Source of the DNA: Hydractinia symbiolongicarpus
Taxonomy: Eukaryota > Cnidaria > Hydrozoa > Anthoathecata > Hydractiniidae
NCBI RefSeq assembly: GCF_029227915.1
Contig: NC_079885.1
Coordinates: 19,045,001-19,109,000, forward strand
Length of the DNA: 64,000 nucleotides
Direction of reading: 5' to 3'
The notes under the pieces are model-generated. The model saw only the letters and a program-made list of their open reading frames with translations. It ran no database searches and was not told where the DNA came from. The position numbers and the translations under genes are program-made. Shown one piece after another: positions 35,882-45,879 of this stretch (positions within the stretch are counted from its first letter, which is position 1; every line of letters starts with the position of its first letter).

Positions 35882-36363
35882 TTATCAACGTAAGCGTTAC
35901 GCAACAAAACTTGGTTAGCATAAAACAAAACTCATTCGGAAATAATTTCTATATTACTGACAACCGTAGTGCGTCTGTGTACAAATGCATAAATTGATCG
36001 ACAGGTGCCTTTGTGTAATCACATGGCGGTGCTGCGGCCAGAAGAAATACTGTAGATAAGCAACGGCTGGCAAGAATGCATAAACTAAGGATGCCTGCAA
36101 AATGGTTGACAATGAAATTTCCGAGGAATATTTCAAGGGCTGACAACTATTCACTGTAGATTTGATAATATAAACAAGAATGCTAATGATAAAGGTAGTT
36201 CTTATATGCATGTCACAACCCATGTTACGATATCCATTTTTATTGGGCACAACTTGAACATTTTTCAGGAGACGCATGCCGCTTGGGAGTGTTTTCCGCT
36301 TTAGTAACGTTTTTCTTAACTATGATCAACGTACACGTTACGCAACAAAATTCGGTTGGCAAC
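35882..36363 (-). repeat. Last array unit before the Polinton, tRNA deleted
   Basis: Spacer landmarks are all recognisable, but at about 36,325 the text runs AACTATGATCAACGTACACG, so the tRNA itself has been cut out. The unit then stops at GGTTGGCAAC, where the transposon begins. I see no gene here. Confidence 0.85.
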
Positions 36364-36421
36364 AGAGATACAGAAATGTTCCTTCTTGCACAATCGCATG
36401 GGCGTACAACAGTGACGTCAC
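36364..36421 (+). repeat. Polinton A left terminal inverted repeat (core)
   Basis: AGAGATACAGAAATGTTCC begins the repeat and GTGACGTCAC ends this core. Weaker similarity to the right end continues to about 36,580, including AAAATCAACGCGC and a nearby GGGGAAATTCCCC. Confidence 0.85.
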
Positions 36422-36623
36422 AGCACGTCAAAGCCATCCCCTAATAGTCACCAATCCAAGACCTATTCCATATTAATCCACATATTTCAAGGATTTAGTA
36501 TTCGATGACGTCATCAATGCAGAATAATAGGTCTAATATTTTCTAGCACAATTCCCTAAAAATCAACGCGCACATCTGAGGGGAAATTCCCCAAGGGAAA
36601 TAACTGTGTTAATTTGGAGCAAG
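36422..36623. other. Polinton A left subterminal region, no gene seen
   Basis: Non-coding stretch with a second cyclic-AMP-type palindrome GATGACGTCATC near 36,505 and the palindromic GGGGAAATTCCCC near 36,580. It matches the right end only loosely. Confidence 0.5.
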
Positions 36624-37522
36624 ATGAAATCCTCCAAAAATGCAAAAACTCTACATAATAGAGAGAAACAATTACGTGATATTGCAAAAACCTGTGGATT
36701 AACGGGGTATTTCAAGCTACGTAAAGCCGAATTGCTTGCCTTCTTGGAGGACAATAACGCAAGCCATGAAAATTGGTTCAAGTTTGTTGGAAAGAATCCC
36801 CACATGTTAGAGCATGTACAGGATCAATTTAAAACGAAGGACTGGTGCGGTAAGGCTGTTGAAAGGGAACACTTCATCCTCATGCATCCCCCTGATAGGT
36901 TCACGACACAGGACATGTGGGATAAGGCTGTTGGGGAGTATCTTTCGCTGCTGTTGCATGTGCCGGATAGGTTCAAGACACAGGACATGTGCAATAAAGC
37001 GGTTGAAAAGATATCCGATATGTTCAGGCACATACCGTATCAATTCAGGACGCAAGACATGTGCAACAAGGCTGTTGAAAAGGATCCCCATGCTCTGATC
37101 TGGGTCCCGGATCATATCAAGACACAAGACTTGTGTATGCCGAGTCGGTTCAAGACGCAGGGCATGTGTAATAAGGTTGTTGCAAAGGAGCCCTGGATGC
37201 CCAGGCACGTGCCGGATCAATGTAAGACACATTATATGTGTAAATGGGCTGTTATGAGGGATGAAGAGATGTTCGAGTATATGCCGGACTGGTTTGTCAC
37301 CCGGGATATAATTAAGGCCGTTAAAAAGATCAAGGAGTGCTCGAGCATGTCCGGGATCAATTCAGGACGCAAGACATGTGGAATGGGATTGTTGAAAAGG
37401 ATACCCACATGTTCAGATGTATGCCAAATCAATTCAAAACGCAAGACATATGCAATAGGATTGTTGAAAAAGATACCTTTCATAAAAAGATAGTTTTCCG
37501 GACCTCGTTGGGATGTATATAA
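36624..37522 (+). pseudogene. SAP-like domain plus DUF4116-type repeat protein, frameshifted
   Basis: The start chosen is the ATG giving MKSSKN. Residues near 15-45 (RDIAKTCGLTGYFKLRKAEL) look like a SAP/Rho-N helix-turn-helix DNA-binding motif. They are followed by about ten repeats of roughly 30 residues of the form CNKAVEK-x-P-x-x-x-x-x-VPDRFKTQDM, the pattern of DUF4116, a family I know from giant viruses and protists. A frameshift near 37,335 moves the last two repeats into another frame, and one repeat near 37,130 has an internal deletion. Function unknown. It is the leftmost Polinton A gene, and only the SAP-like start has a counterpart in copy C (56226). Confidence 0.6.
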
Positions 37523-37523
37523 A

Positions 37524-37823
37524 ATGGTACTCTGTTACTGGTGCTCTGTAGAACTATGCGACATCGTCAGATTCCCCATGAGATACAACCCTCCGCAGGT
37601 GAGTACAACAAAATCCGGCTTTCTTCATGTGATGCAAAACATAGCTGCCCATATGAGAGATGGTGGTGAGTATATATACAAGTGCTACTTTTGTAGTAAT
37701 GCGTGCTGCCTGGCTTATGTGGAAGAGTGGAAGATATATGACAGCGCGTATGGAATATCGCTGTGGCTATTGAAAAAGCGCTACAAAGGAAGGCCTTCTC
37801 CAGACTGGAGACGCCTTGAATGA
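37524..37823 (+). CDS. Small cysteine-rich protein, VLTF3-like zinc module
   Basis: This 99-aa open frame has CYWC near the start, then a central FPMRYNPPQV segment, then CYFCSNACCLAYVEEW near residues 53-68. CxxC plus FCS-x-x-C-x-x-AY is the layout of the zinc module of viral late transcription factor 3 and of related small proteins in Polinton-like elements, which suggests a role in late gene expression. TATATAAA sits directly before the ATG. It is intact although its neighbours are broken. Assignment is by pattern only. Confidence 0.5.
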   Translation: MVLCYWCSVELCDIVRFPMRYNPPQVSTTKSGFLHVMQNIAAHMRDGGEYIYKCYFCSNACCLAYVEEWKIYDSAYGISLWLLKKRYKGRPSPDWRRLE

Positions 37824-37907
37824 TTTGAAGGTGACTTGACGCAAGAGGAATTCCTGGCATTGGTCTGACACGTTATCCTACAACATGGTTGTAAGATATA
37901 ATAAAAC

Positions 37908-38096
37908 ATGTGCGTCAACTGTCAATCAAAATTCGATACCTTCGGAACCGCAACATTGATTGCATTTATGGCCGGCGTAGGTATCTCTTTACCTCTTATG
38001 GCCCAGACATTAGTACAAGAATCAGAGAAGGAGGGGTCTAATGAACAGAGGATTAAGGATCTGGAGGATCGTCTTGCTGTCCTAATAAATGACTGA
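37908..38096 (+). CDS. 62-aa single-pass membrane protein
   Basis: It starts MCVNCQSKF (CxxC), followed by a hydrophobic stretch around residues 12-36 and a short charged heptad region (QRIKDLEDRLAVL). AATAAAAC precedes the ATG. The end overlaps the next start (AATGACTGA). No family recognised. Confidence 0.4.
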   Translation: MCVNCQSKFDTFGTATLIAFMAGVGISLPLMAQTLVQESEKEGSNEQRIKDLEDRLAVLIND

Positions 38097-38299
38097 ATAT
38101 TGCGACGAATGTGAGCGTATATTGCATGCGTATGACAAATGAACCTGCGGACGTAGGTTTGTGGTAAGCGGTAAAATGTTATGCTGGTACTGTTACCATG
38201 AATATGTCACGTATGATGGGAGTGGCTGCGTATGTACGATGACATGTAATTCTCTGAAGTCGTTCGAAATATATAATAAACAAAATGCTGAAATTTGAG
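38088..38299 (+). pseudogene. Zinc-ribbon-like small protein with one in-frame TGA
   Basis: Read from the ATG overlapping the upstream stop, the frame has four CxxC-like motifs (YCDEC, CWYC, CVC, C) over about 70 codons and a single internal TGA at codon 18, just before TCGRRF. Otherwise it is open to a natural stop. Function unknown. The TGA could be an ordinary mutation of an arginine CGA codon. Confidence 0.4.
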
Positions 38300-38488
38300 A
38301 GTGAGCTTGTCAACCTTAAATTATTCTGCTCATTTGCTGCTACCTTCACAGACACAGATATCAATGTGATCTACCTGACGGTGTCAGACCCCATTCCTGC
38401 TAACGGGGCTAGGGATCAAGGGTGTATAGTAGGATACCATACACAGGATCTTGTGGTAGCTTTAAGGGTAAAGACGCCGAAAATCTGA
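38285..38488 (+). CDS. 67-aa protein, unknown
   Basis: Preceded by ATATAATAAACAAA. The sequence includes DPIPANGARDQGCIVGYHTQDLV. No membrane segment or known motif is seen. It overlaps the end of the upstream frame by a few codons. The true length may differ, because the neighbours are eroded. Confidence 0.35.
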   Translation: MLKFESELVNLKLFCSFAATFTDTDINVIYLTVSDPIPANGARDQGCIVGYHTQDLVVALRVKTPKI

Positions 38489-38533
38489 TCCGCACAAGGG
38501 GTGACTAAGTATAACGCAAATGCAGCACCGGCA

Positions 38534-38851
38534 ATGAGCTTTGATTTCGAGTAATATCCGGATTGGTTTGATAAATATCGTCAAATCTGGTCAAATGTCG
38601 AGTTGATGTCCGAGCAGTTGACAACGGAGCCTGTGAAAAAGGACCAATATGCGAACGCTAAGCTTAAGTATTACAATAATGCAATCACAACTAAATTCTA
38701 TGGTATGCCAATTCCCTACGATGAGCTTTGCCAAGTCAGTCCTTTTTTTGGTTATTTCATTTGTGTATGTTCAAGGCAAAAACCACTACCCCCAGGTACA
38801 TATCACGGAATGCCGATACAAAGACTTCAAAAAGGAATGGTTGTTAAGTGA
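38534..38851 (+). pseudogene. Unknown ~105-aa Polinton protein with early TAA
   Basis: From the ATG (MSFDFE) the frame meets TAA at 38,552, then stays open for about 100 codons (YPDWFDKYRQIWSNVELM and a proline-rich end). An overlapping second frame (38,700-38,858) encodes a hydrophobic helix followed by YPQVHITECRYKDF and may be the real C-terminal reading, which would mean a frameshift as well. Confidence 0.35.
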
Positions 38852-38904
38852 GGATTAAAAACAAAAACAAAAAAGCACATTTATTTTATAGGTCATACCG
38901 ACGC

Positions 38905-39211
38905 TATATAATATAATATAATATAATATAATATAATATAATATAATATAATATAATATAATATAATATAATATAATATAATATAATATAATATAATATA
39001 ATATAATATAATATAATATAATATAATATAACATAATATAATATAATATAATATAATATAATATAATATAATATAATATAATATAATATAATATAATATA
39101 ATATAATATAATATAATATAATATAATATAATATAATATAATATAATATAATATAATATAATATAATATAATATAATATAATATAATATAATATAATATA
39201 ATATAATATAA
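38905..39211. repeat. (TATAA)n pentanucleotide tract, about 61 copies
   Basis: A pure ATAAT/TATAA tandem run of roughly 306 bp has a single interruption (ACATAATATA) at 39,032. It lies between the 3' ends of a rightward gene (38,851) and a leftward gene (39,217). The open frame through it (Tyr/Ile/Leu only) is not a gene. Confidence 0.98.
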
Positions 39212-39216
39212 AGCAG

Positions 39217-39879
39217 CAGGTTAAGCAGGAGGTGAGTCTACATAGTGCTTGCATCCTGCACAGATTGCAGTTTTTTTAATTTCGTCTTTCCCCTCTTCGC
39301 GGCTTTAAGCAACCAACTGGGCTCTCTCGTGTTCGTTGATGACATTCACGATCCTGTTAAAGCGCTGCCGCATTTACTCCTTAAGCAGCATATACCTCTC
39401 CTTTTCCCTACTGATCAAGCTGTACTTATAGTCACTGAAAACGCCGTTTCGCTTTGCTAATCAGATCTACAATCGAGTTTAATTTCGCCTCTGCAAGTAG
39501 CCTCATACTATCATGTTCTTTGGACTTAACACGCAACCGTTTAGAGGCATTTGAAAGGCCTTCTGGACCTATCCCGGCTGCAATCGCAAGTCTCCCATGG
39601 CACAGGCCAGGGGGATCCCCCAAACCTGAGGCCATAGCTCCAATCCCAAGCCCCGACGTAATAACACGTACACCCATCAGACCATGAGCGCAAAAGCGTT
39701 CCCACGTATTGTGCATTTTAAATTTTTTGCCAAGTCTATTCCGCTCCCTTTACTTCATCCCGGAAATATTGTTCTATTTCCTCTATTTCCCTGAGTCTAA
39801 AAACCTGTTTATCATCCTGATCAGAGCCCTGCGCAGGTGCACTCGGCAAACGCGGATAACATTTACTTATATCAGTCAT
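39217..39879 (-). pseudogene. Broken copy of the 220-aa Polinton membrane/coiled-coil protein
   Basis: Homologous along its length to the intact copy at 56529-57191: the N-terminal PSAP region and charged REIEEIEQYF segment, the glycine-rich hydrophobic middle and the charged C-terminus are all recognisable, spread over different frames with TAG and TAA stops. The start lies next to the stop of the upstream gene (TAAATG). It lacks the 28-bp insertion that copy C carries in its N-terminal part. Confidence 0.75.
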
Positions 39880-40402
39880 TTATTCTATGAGAATGCACAT
39901 TGTGATGTCAAAATAAGTCACGTCCTTCTCGTGATGGTAGATGTCCGTTAGCATAAACTCCAGACGGTCCGTTGACCCCTTCATTGGAAGGTATACAGGA
40001 CTGTCAAAGGTCCAGCTTAGCATGTCCCCCATGCGTTCAATTTCTTGGTGGGAAGCAAGGCCAGAACCTTGGATTTTTTCCATCCAATAGGCAGTCGTCT
40101 TCATCAAGCTGGGGACAAACGAGTCTCAGCCTATAGTAAATGTCGGTCCTGTATAAGCTGTCGTAGTCACCCTTCATATAATACTTTTTTTCAGGGTCAT
40201 AGGGTAGGCCTAGGAGGTCCTGCAATAATCTTTTAATCACCACCGAGTGCCCATCGTTGACACGAAGCCTACAGTAGCCATTCTTTAATACGAAAAGCTT
40301 GATCTTGTCCTCTGTCTGGCTGTTGACAATAGCTGCGATATCCTCGATTTTGCACAAACCATTCACAATAGATACGCGAGAATGGCCATTTGGTTTAAGC
40401 AA
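39880..40402 (-). pseudogene. Broken candidate minor capsid protein (copy of 57192-57863)
   Basis: The middle and end are conserved (NGLCKIEDIAAIVNS, KGDYDSLYRTDIYYRLRL, KGSTDRLEFMLTD), with one frameshift near 40,070. The first 70 or so residues are missing, removed together with the start of the divergent neighbour. Confidence 0.75.
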
Positions 40403-40439
40403 CTTGGAGCGTCAGGACCTGTACGTGAGTACAGACTCC

Positions 40440-41535
40440 CATATCTCGGTAGTATTCCCCGAGTTTACGAATTAAGCTATAAAGGTTCCAACAACCTACC
40501 TTGATGGCCCTGTTAATGTGAATTGGAAAGGGCAGGCGTTGGACTATTGGAATATTCAGGTTAATTTCGCCACCCGTCACGCAACAATAGTCCTGGGCAT
40601 CTGCACCAAGCATAAGACAGGCTCGGTACCCGTCATCAACTCCATATTCAAATTCAATACCTATTACCACATGCATTGTATTCTGGCAAGAATGAAGGTA
40701 CCCATGCCTTACGATGATGGCTTCTCACAGTATAAAAACCCATACTCGAGCTCCGGGTATGCACACGCGAATACGGTGCAGATGCTAATGCCCTGTATAA
40801 ATTCAAGGCTGTCATGACATCGCTCACCAATGGTAGATGGTGGCCCCAAGTTGATGGGGATTGGGTCAAATTCATCATACCGACAAGTCAGGGTTTGACA
40901 TCGGGGGGTCGGACTAAGCTAAGCGAGACTATCTGTGTTTATGTGGTCCTATTGCTAGGGTCCCAGGCAGGTGCCAAGGCATGCCTGATTGGCTCCCATG
41001 CGGACAACTACACATCAAGGCAGATCCTGGTACAGAAGTTCGAGGCCATGGTTCAACGTCAAGAGAATTTAAGCCATGACATTCCGGAGTTAAAAAAGGT
41101 GTTGCTATATACCCGGAACCCAGTGAATTTTGCCGTCATGCATGGCGTGTATATGTTGCCCTCCGACATGAATCTGTGCATAGGCAAAATTGTCTTGTAT
41201 AACAATAATATTTTGATTGCCCCTGCAAGTGCGATGATTGGTATCCGACTTGACCTAAATAACAATCCGCTTATGAGGCATGCGTCTGCAACAACCCTCA
41301 GTCATACTATCAAAACACCCATACGTACTCCAAAGCATGCAGAGCATACAACACCTAATACACCTCCTATACATACTCCTGATCATACTATACAGGCTAT
41401 GCTATCCATATCTTCCGGGTCCACTACCACGCCCCCAATACCCGAACAAAACCAGCATGAGGATACCAAGGCCGTATTAATCACGATAGGGGTAGGTATC
41501 ATCATTGCCTTCATATGGCTGAAAAATAGGTCTAT
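40440..41535 (+). pseudogene. Broken copy of the 378-aa tail-anchored Polinton protein
   Basis: Starts within the gene (GPVNVNWKGQALDYW) and frameshifts once near 40,800. It then continues through YMLPSDMNLCIGKIV to a C-terminal membrane helix (AVLITIGVGIIIAFIWLK) and runs past the normal stop. A threonine/proline/histidine-rich stretch of about 50 residues (41,275-41,440) separates the body from the anchor and is absent in copy C. Confidence 0.75.
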
Positions 41536-42854
41536 TTTACGTAAAGCACGACAAGGGCGGCTACTGCCGCGATGGCAATATACAGTTGCTTTGCAGCATA
41601 TCCAAGGACTGTTGCTGCTGCCCTCACGATGAAGGAGACTATGGTGCCGATGACTGAAAGCAATCCCGCACCCGCCTTATCTGCTAGATATTTCAGGAAG
41701 TTCCCAAGTCTTTCGTGTTGCTTTCGTACGAATCCTTTTTCGGCCCCATCCATGGCACTTCTGCTCGCAGCGCCTGCTGCAGCACTTCCTCCCCCCGTAA
41801 CAGATAGTACCATAGCGCTTATCAACAGCCCAATAGCAGAGACTGTACTGGCTATGGTTATACCCTGCCCATTGAAGAGTATTTTTAGCTTCTCGAGGAA
41901 GGACGTGTCATCCTTAGCTATTTTGATCAGCATATCCTTGCTGGAACTCAGCTGACTATAAATCTGTAGCCTTTGAGTTTTCTCACGTGCGTCGGCAGTC
42001 TACTTTAAATCACTCCATATTTCAAGGTCATCCTTCACCTTTTCTATCTTCTTATCGAGGAGGTCTTGATTTCAAGGACCACTATCTTTTCCGTCCTTTC
42101 GTTCCTCAAGCATTTTCAGCCTATCTGCTGCCGTTCTAATCTTGTCTTCATAAAGGATCTGCCTTGCCTGCAATACCTCCAGGGCGCTGATAGTTTGCGA
42201 TGTCTGATAAAGTCCATTCATTTCTCGTTCATCCAGGCCTTCGACATTTCCTGTCAGGGCAGTTTCTTGAATAAGTCTTTCTGACTCGTCCACGAAAATA
42301 TTGGCATTCCTGATACCATCAAGTGAATCCATTTCAATATGCTCTTTCCTCTGCAGAAGTTTCTGGACCTCCGCTTTACTACCTTTGTTAGATGTTTGAT
42401 ATTTATCAAAACTTAAGGCCTTCAGACGCGTAGGTCCTAAGTCCGTCTCTATGGTGGTAATAGATTTAAACTTACCTATACTAGTCGTAAGCACTATTTC
42501 TATATATGTTCTACCCTCCAGCATTACCTTCCTAAAAACAAGCTTTCTACCTCATCAGCCTTAAAATAATGATACTTTTTATCGGTTGACGTCAAATTTA
42601 AATGCTCGCTAAGTTTATCATAAAGATTGTCAAAGGTTTCCTCCAAATTCTGTTCCCCCAGCCCAAGCTCCAGGTCCCTGCGCGCACCTTCCTACTGCTG
42701 ACCCGGCGTTGAAGTCCTCGCTGCTGACCCGGCGTTGCAGTCCTCGATGTTCCGAGGAGTTGCTTCGACTGTTGCGTACCCTCCTTATCGCCTTTATCAT
42801 CCTCATATGCCTACCAATATTCTCCTCAGGTGTGAATACTGGACCATCAGCCAT
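41536..42854 (-). pseudogene. Broken copy of the 443-aa coiled-coil/membrane Polinton protein
   Basis: Three open blocks (42,854-42,630; 42,524-42,072; 41,933-41,536) match successive parts of 59086-60417: N-terminal PEENIG region, coiled coil, then the glycine-rich hydrophobic end and terminal helix. Frameshifts separate them. Neither position that carries the 28-bp insertion in copy C has it here. Confidence 0.75.
42695..42746. repeat. 26-bp direct repeat, two copies
   Basis: CTGCTGACCCGGCGTTG followed by AAGTCCTCG is immediately repeated with one base change (C for A). It sits in the N-terminal part of the broken 443-aa gene copy. Confidence 0.85.
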
Positions 42855-42888
42855 CTTTATTTACAACCTTTTTCCTCCTATAGTAAAT

Positions 42889-43954
42889 ATAAATGCGTTT
42901 GGAACCATACTAGATCTATATACGAAGACCAAGCAACTTCTGGCTATGAAAGGACGCCAGCAACGGGCTAAAATCTGACATACCCCATCAACATCGATCA
43001 GAATCAAGAGCTCTATATTGACATATCCAACATGCCCCAGATTGATGTCATCTTTCCGGGTAGTCTCAAGCTCCTATTTGACCTGGCTCTGACGAGGACT
43101 AATACAACAAGAACCATCGTGTCGAACATAAGTAAATCTCTGGTGAAAAGCCTACATATTACCCTAAACGGCAATAAGGTCGAAAACAATAGCGATTACA
43201 ACATTCTAGCCGTATACCGGGATCTATGGCTACCAAAACTCAACCGGGACAACAATTTCATCCTGCAAGGCATCAATCCAAACGACGGGACGATTAGGGC
43301 CTTACAGGTAAGTGCTAGTGGCCATGTGGGGACCGATGAAGAAAAGGCAATCGTGACAGACTATGGGAACACCTTTTGCATAACGCTGGGCCAAATGTTT
43401 GGACTGACTCGTGATCTTCAATTCTACCCGGCAGGACTCTATGACCGTCTCCAATTCATCGTAAATTTTCCACCTTACGCCGATATCATCAAAAATGGAG
43501 GGACAGCAGCATCGGGGTCTTCAGCAGCCAAGACGGCTGATGCTACGTACAAGATCACCAATATCCAATTGGAGTTTGACAAGACCACCCATGAAGGCTT
43601 GGCAGCTGCTATGATGTCAAGATATGCAAGACTCGCTTTGCCAAATCCTTCAAGGAAGGTTTACTACTCTTTATAGATCCTGGAAAAGTGAAGGATTACG
43701 CGGGCGTAAACGAAAAGTTTTATAACCCAATAATCGAGAAGATATCAGTAACTGTAGAGGGTGAACTCAACGAGCTCTACTCCCACGCGATGTTACCCAA
43801 GAATCAATTGGAACAAGTCGTGAACCTCTTTAGTAGCCAAGACTCGATTGGCCGATTCTTCAATAAACGATACGCGCTCTTCATCGACTTTCGGGAATCT
43901 CCTGCAAAATGCTCAAATATTTTGGATGGTAAACTGGATAGGTTGGAGTATTAA
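42889..43954 (+). pseudogene. Broken major capsid protein (double jelly roll type)
   Basis: Matches 60451-61734. The start ATG is replaced (ATAAATGCG context). A frameshift follows the first 30 codons (MKGRQQRAK). The main block (43,032-43,676) runs from PGSLKLLFDLAL to MMSRYARLALP. A deletion removes about 40 codons, and the block resumes at KDYAGVNEKFYNP, then loses the region around the conserved LHGSGR motif before ending ILDGKLDRLEY. Confidence 0.75.
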
Positions 43955-44710
43955 ATGACCACAACTCGTGTTTGTTCCCAAGGGAAAAAACGATTTAATA
44001 TGGAGGGAACCAAGAGATGCTCAAAATTTAAGCACTTTTTATCTTTGGACAAGTTTAGGATCAAGGTAAATGGTCAACTAACGATAACATGCATAAAATG
44101 GCTCGATAGAAAGAAAGCGTCGGCAGAGCGTAATAGGTGCCCGCATCAAAAGAAAAGGCCTAAATGCAAAGAGTGTGGCGGTAGTCAAATATGCCCCCAA
44201 CAAAGGGAGTGATACCAATTTAAGGAGTGTGGTGGAAGCCAAGTTTTTCCCCATCAAAGGATAAGATCCCCTGTAAAAAGTGTGGAGGTAATGGTATTTG
44301 CCCTCATGAAAGGCGAAGATCCTACTGTAAAGACTGCGGAGGTGGAAGCCTCTGCCATCATGAAAAGCATGGTCGAGATTGCCCTATATACGATTCTGCT
44401 GAGCATCTGACCGGTTGTGTAAGAAGCCGAACCTACCGGGCCCTGAAAGGAAGCAAGGAGCTCAGCTCCTGGTAGCATCTTGGATGTGATATCGCTACCC
44501 TGCGTGCCCATATTTAGGCTCAGTTTTCTGAGGGCATGACCTGGGACAATTATGGTAAGGGGTGGCATCTAGATCACATAGTTCCACTAAAGTATCGAGA
44601 AGATGGGAATGTTTCATCACTTGCCTAGGTGTCTAAAAGGCTGCACTACACCAATACCCATCCCATGTGGGCAAGTGAAAACATATGGAAAGGCAATCGC
44701 TTTATCTCAC
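43955..44710 (+). pseudogene. Zinc-repeat HNH endonuclease-like gene, broken; absent from copy C
   Basis: An N-terminal C-x-x-C/C-x-x-W block is followed by repeats of the CKECGGSQICPH type (four to five copies across frames). The C-terminus has GMTWDNYGKGWHLDHIVPL and later YTNTHPMWASENIWKGN, the layout of giant-virus-type HNH nucleases. An in-frame TGA at 44,210 stands where these repeats normally have an arginine (QRE-stop-YQ). Further frameshifts and a TAG follow. It lies between the capsid gene and the 132-aa gene, which are adjacent in copy C, so it looks like an insertion of a nuclease gene. Confidence 0.65.
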
Positions 44711-44723
44711 AATAAAGAGAAAC

Positions 44724-45864
44724 ATGGCGACAATAGCTGTGATAGTGGCTGGGGCGGCTATAAACGCCCTTGCATTCAGCGGTTCCAATTATTTATTCAG
44801 CAAGCTCTCAGGGCATGGGGTGACCGAACGTAAAAGCACGATGAGGCCGTTGAAAAGCTTAATACGGCCCAGGCCCAATGGATACGGTATAGACAGAAGA
44901 AACTGGACTGGTTTGCGACAGAAAGAGAGAAACAACTTAACCCTATTCGGTCCGGGGTTTTTCGAACATACTATGACCGGGGGGGGGCGGATTCCGCCCC
45001 CCCTCAATAACTTTTCATAGGATTGTTCAAATTGAATCAAACTTAGCACATTTATAGCACGTCATAAAAGGAACAAAATGGCGCCAATAAACTTTTGCTT
45101 GCGTCAGCACATTTTCTGTGACGTCATCAGAAGCTTGAAAATTGTCAAAAATGCCACTATCTGCTTAAAATATAATTACTTTCGTTCTAGAGCGAATTTT
45201 TTCATTCTGTTTGAAGTTTCTGAAAGCTAAATAAAAGTTATTTAACATATCTTCCGGTTTTTACATGGATCGGATAAAAAATTGCCAAAAATTGAACGAA
45301 AATCCGTTTTTTTCCGATTTTCGGGTGAAATCCGACAAAATCGGGAAATCGGATTACCACGTGTTCAAATTTTTCAAAATGATTCTTCTTGATGAAATAA
45401 AGTTGTGTTGCAAGTTTCAAGTTCTAAGGATAATCCTAAAAGGAGTTATTATATTTTCCCCATTATATGGATTTCATAGAGATTTTTAGGGGTAGTTTCA
45501 AGTAATGGCCAATATCAAAGCCTCTGAAATGTATGGGACCTACAAAATTAGCATGCAGGTGTCTAATAGATAAATGTTGAAACTCAGTAAGTATCATAGC
45601 CATATAACAAAGCAATCAGGAGTTAATAAAAAAAAACCGTCAGGGGGGGCGGAATCCGCCCCCCCCCGGACCGAATAGGGTTAAGGCGGGGAAAAGTCTT
45701 ATGTAGCTTGATGATTCTATGTATTAGTTCTACATCGCCTCTGATAGAAAAGCTCTACAATTGAAGATCTTCTACGCACCCGCGAAGCAACAACAGGATG
45801 GGGAACTCACGTTCATACTTGGCTCTTTATCCCTGCTGTGGTTCGTGGCCTATAAATATCTGTA
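44724..45864 (+). pseudogene. Copy of the 132-aa two-TM Polinton protein, split by a TTAA element
   Basis: The N-terminal membrane helix (ATIAVIVAGAAINALAFSG) and SNYLFSKLSGHG are intact after ACAATAAAGAGAAAC. The frame is then lost. The C-terminal part (QQQDGELTFILGSL then a helix) resumes beyond the inserted element and stops at 45,862-45,864. Confidence 0.8.
44937..45684. mobile_element. Non-autonomous piggyBac-type element (740 bp, TTAA target duplication)
   Basis: The element runs 44,941-45,680 and starts CCCTATTCGGTCCGGGG; its end is the exact inverted copy, CCCCGGACCGAATAGGG. It is flanked on both sides by TTAA (44,937-44,940 and 45,681-45,684), the target site of piggyBac-family transposons. 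Just inside each end is a G-run/C-run hairpin (about 44,982-45,002 and 45,643-45,668) with core CGGATTCCG or CGGAATCCG. I see no coding frame, so it would need a transposase from elsewhere. It disrupts a Polinton gene, so it is younger than Polinton A. Confidence 0.92.
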
Positions 45865-45879
45865 GGAACGCAGGAAACA

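Larger units (their letters stand above)
13603..36363 (-). repeat. Reverse arm of the tRNA-Arg array
   Basis: Units of 524-529 bp run on the minus strand from here to the edge of the Polinton, interrupted by the forward segment 21,436-24,662 of the duplicated block. Divergence is higher than in the forward arm. Two unit families are visible by their tRNA 3' flank: one with CGATCACGATGG, the other, from about 18.8 kb, with CGACCACAATGG. After about 34 kb the units become irregular (471, 529, 524, 244 bp), and the last one, near 36.3 kb, has lost its tRNA altogether. Confidence 0.93.

Noticed and set aside
1-36363. CRISPR-like regular repeats
   Set aside because: The repeat unit is about 527 bp with a tRNA in it, spacers are homologous to each other and there are no cas genes.
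1-36363. tRNA-derived SINE family
   Set aside because: Copies are strictly tandem with no A-rich tails or individual target duplications, unlike dispersed SINEs.
175-36476. Recurring 66-, 80- and 82-codon open frames across the array
   Set aside because: They occur at fixed positions of the 527-bp unit on both strands, overlap tRNA sequence and vary as the repeat varies. No domain or start context supports protein coding.
38904-39254. 116-codon frame of Tyr, Ile and Leu
   Set aside because: It is a translation of the TATAA tract; the 15-nt periodicity explains it fully.
45060-45640. Gene inside the TTAA element
   Set aside because: Only short frames on either strand with no recognisable transposase motif; AT-rich filler between hairpins.
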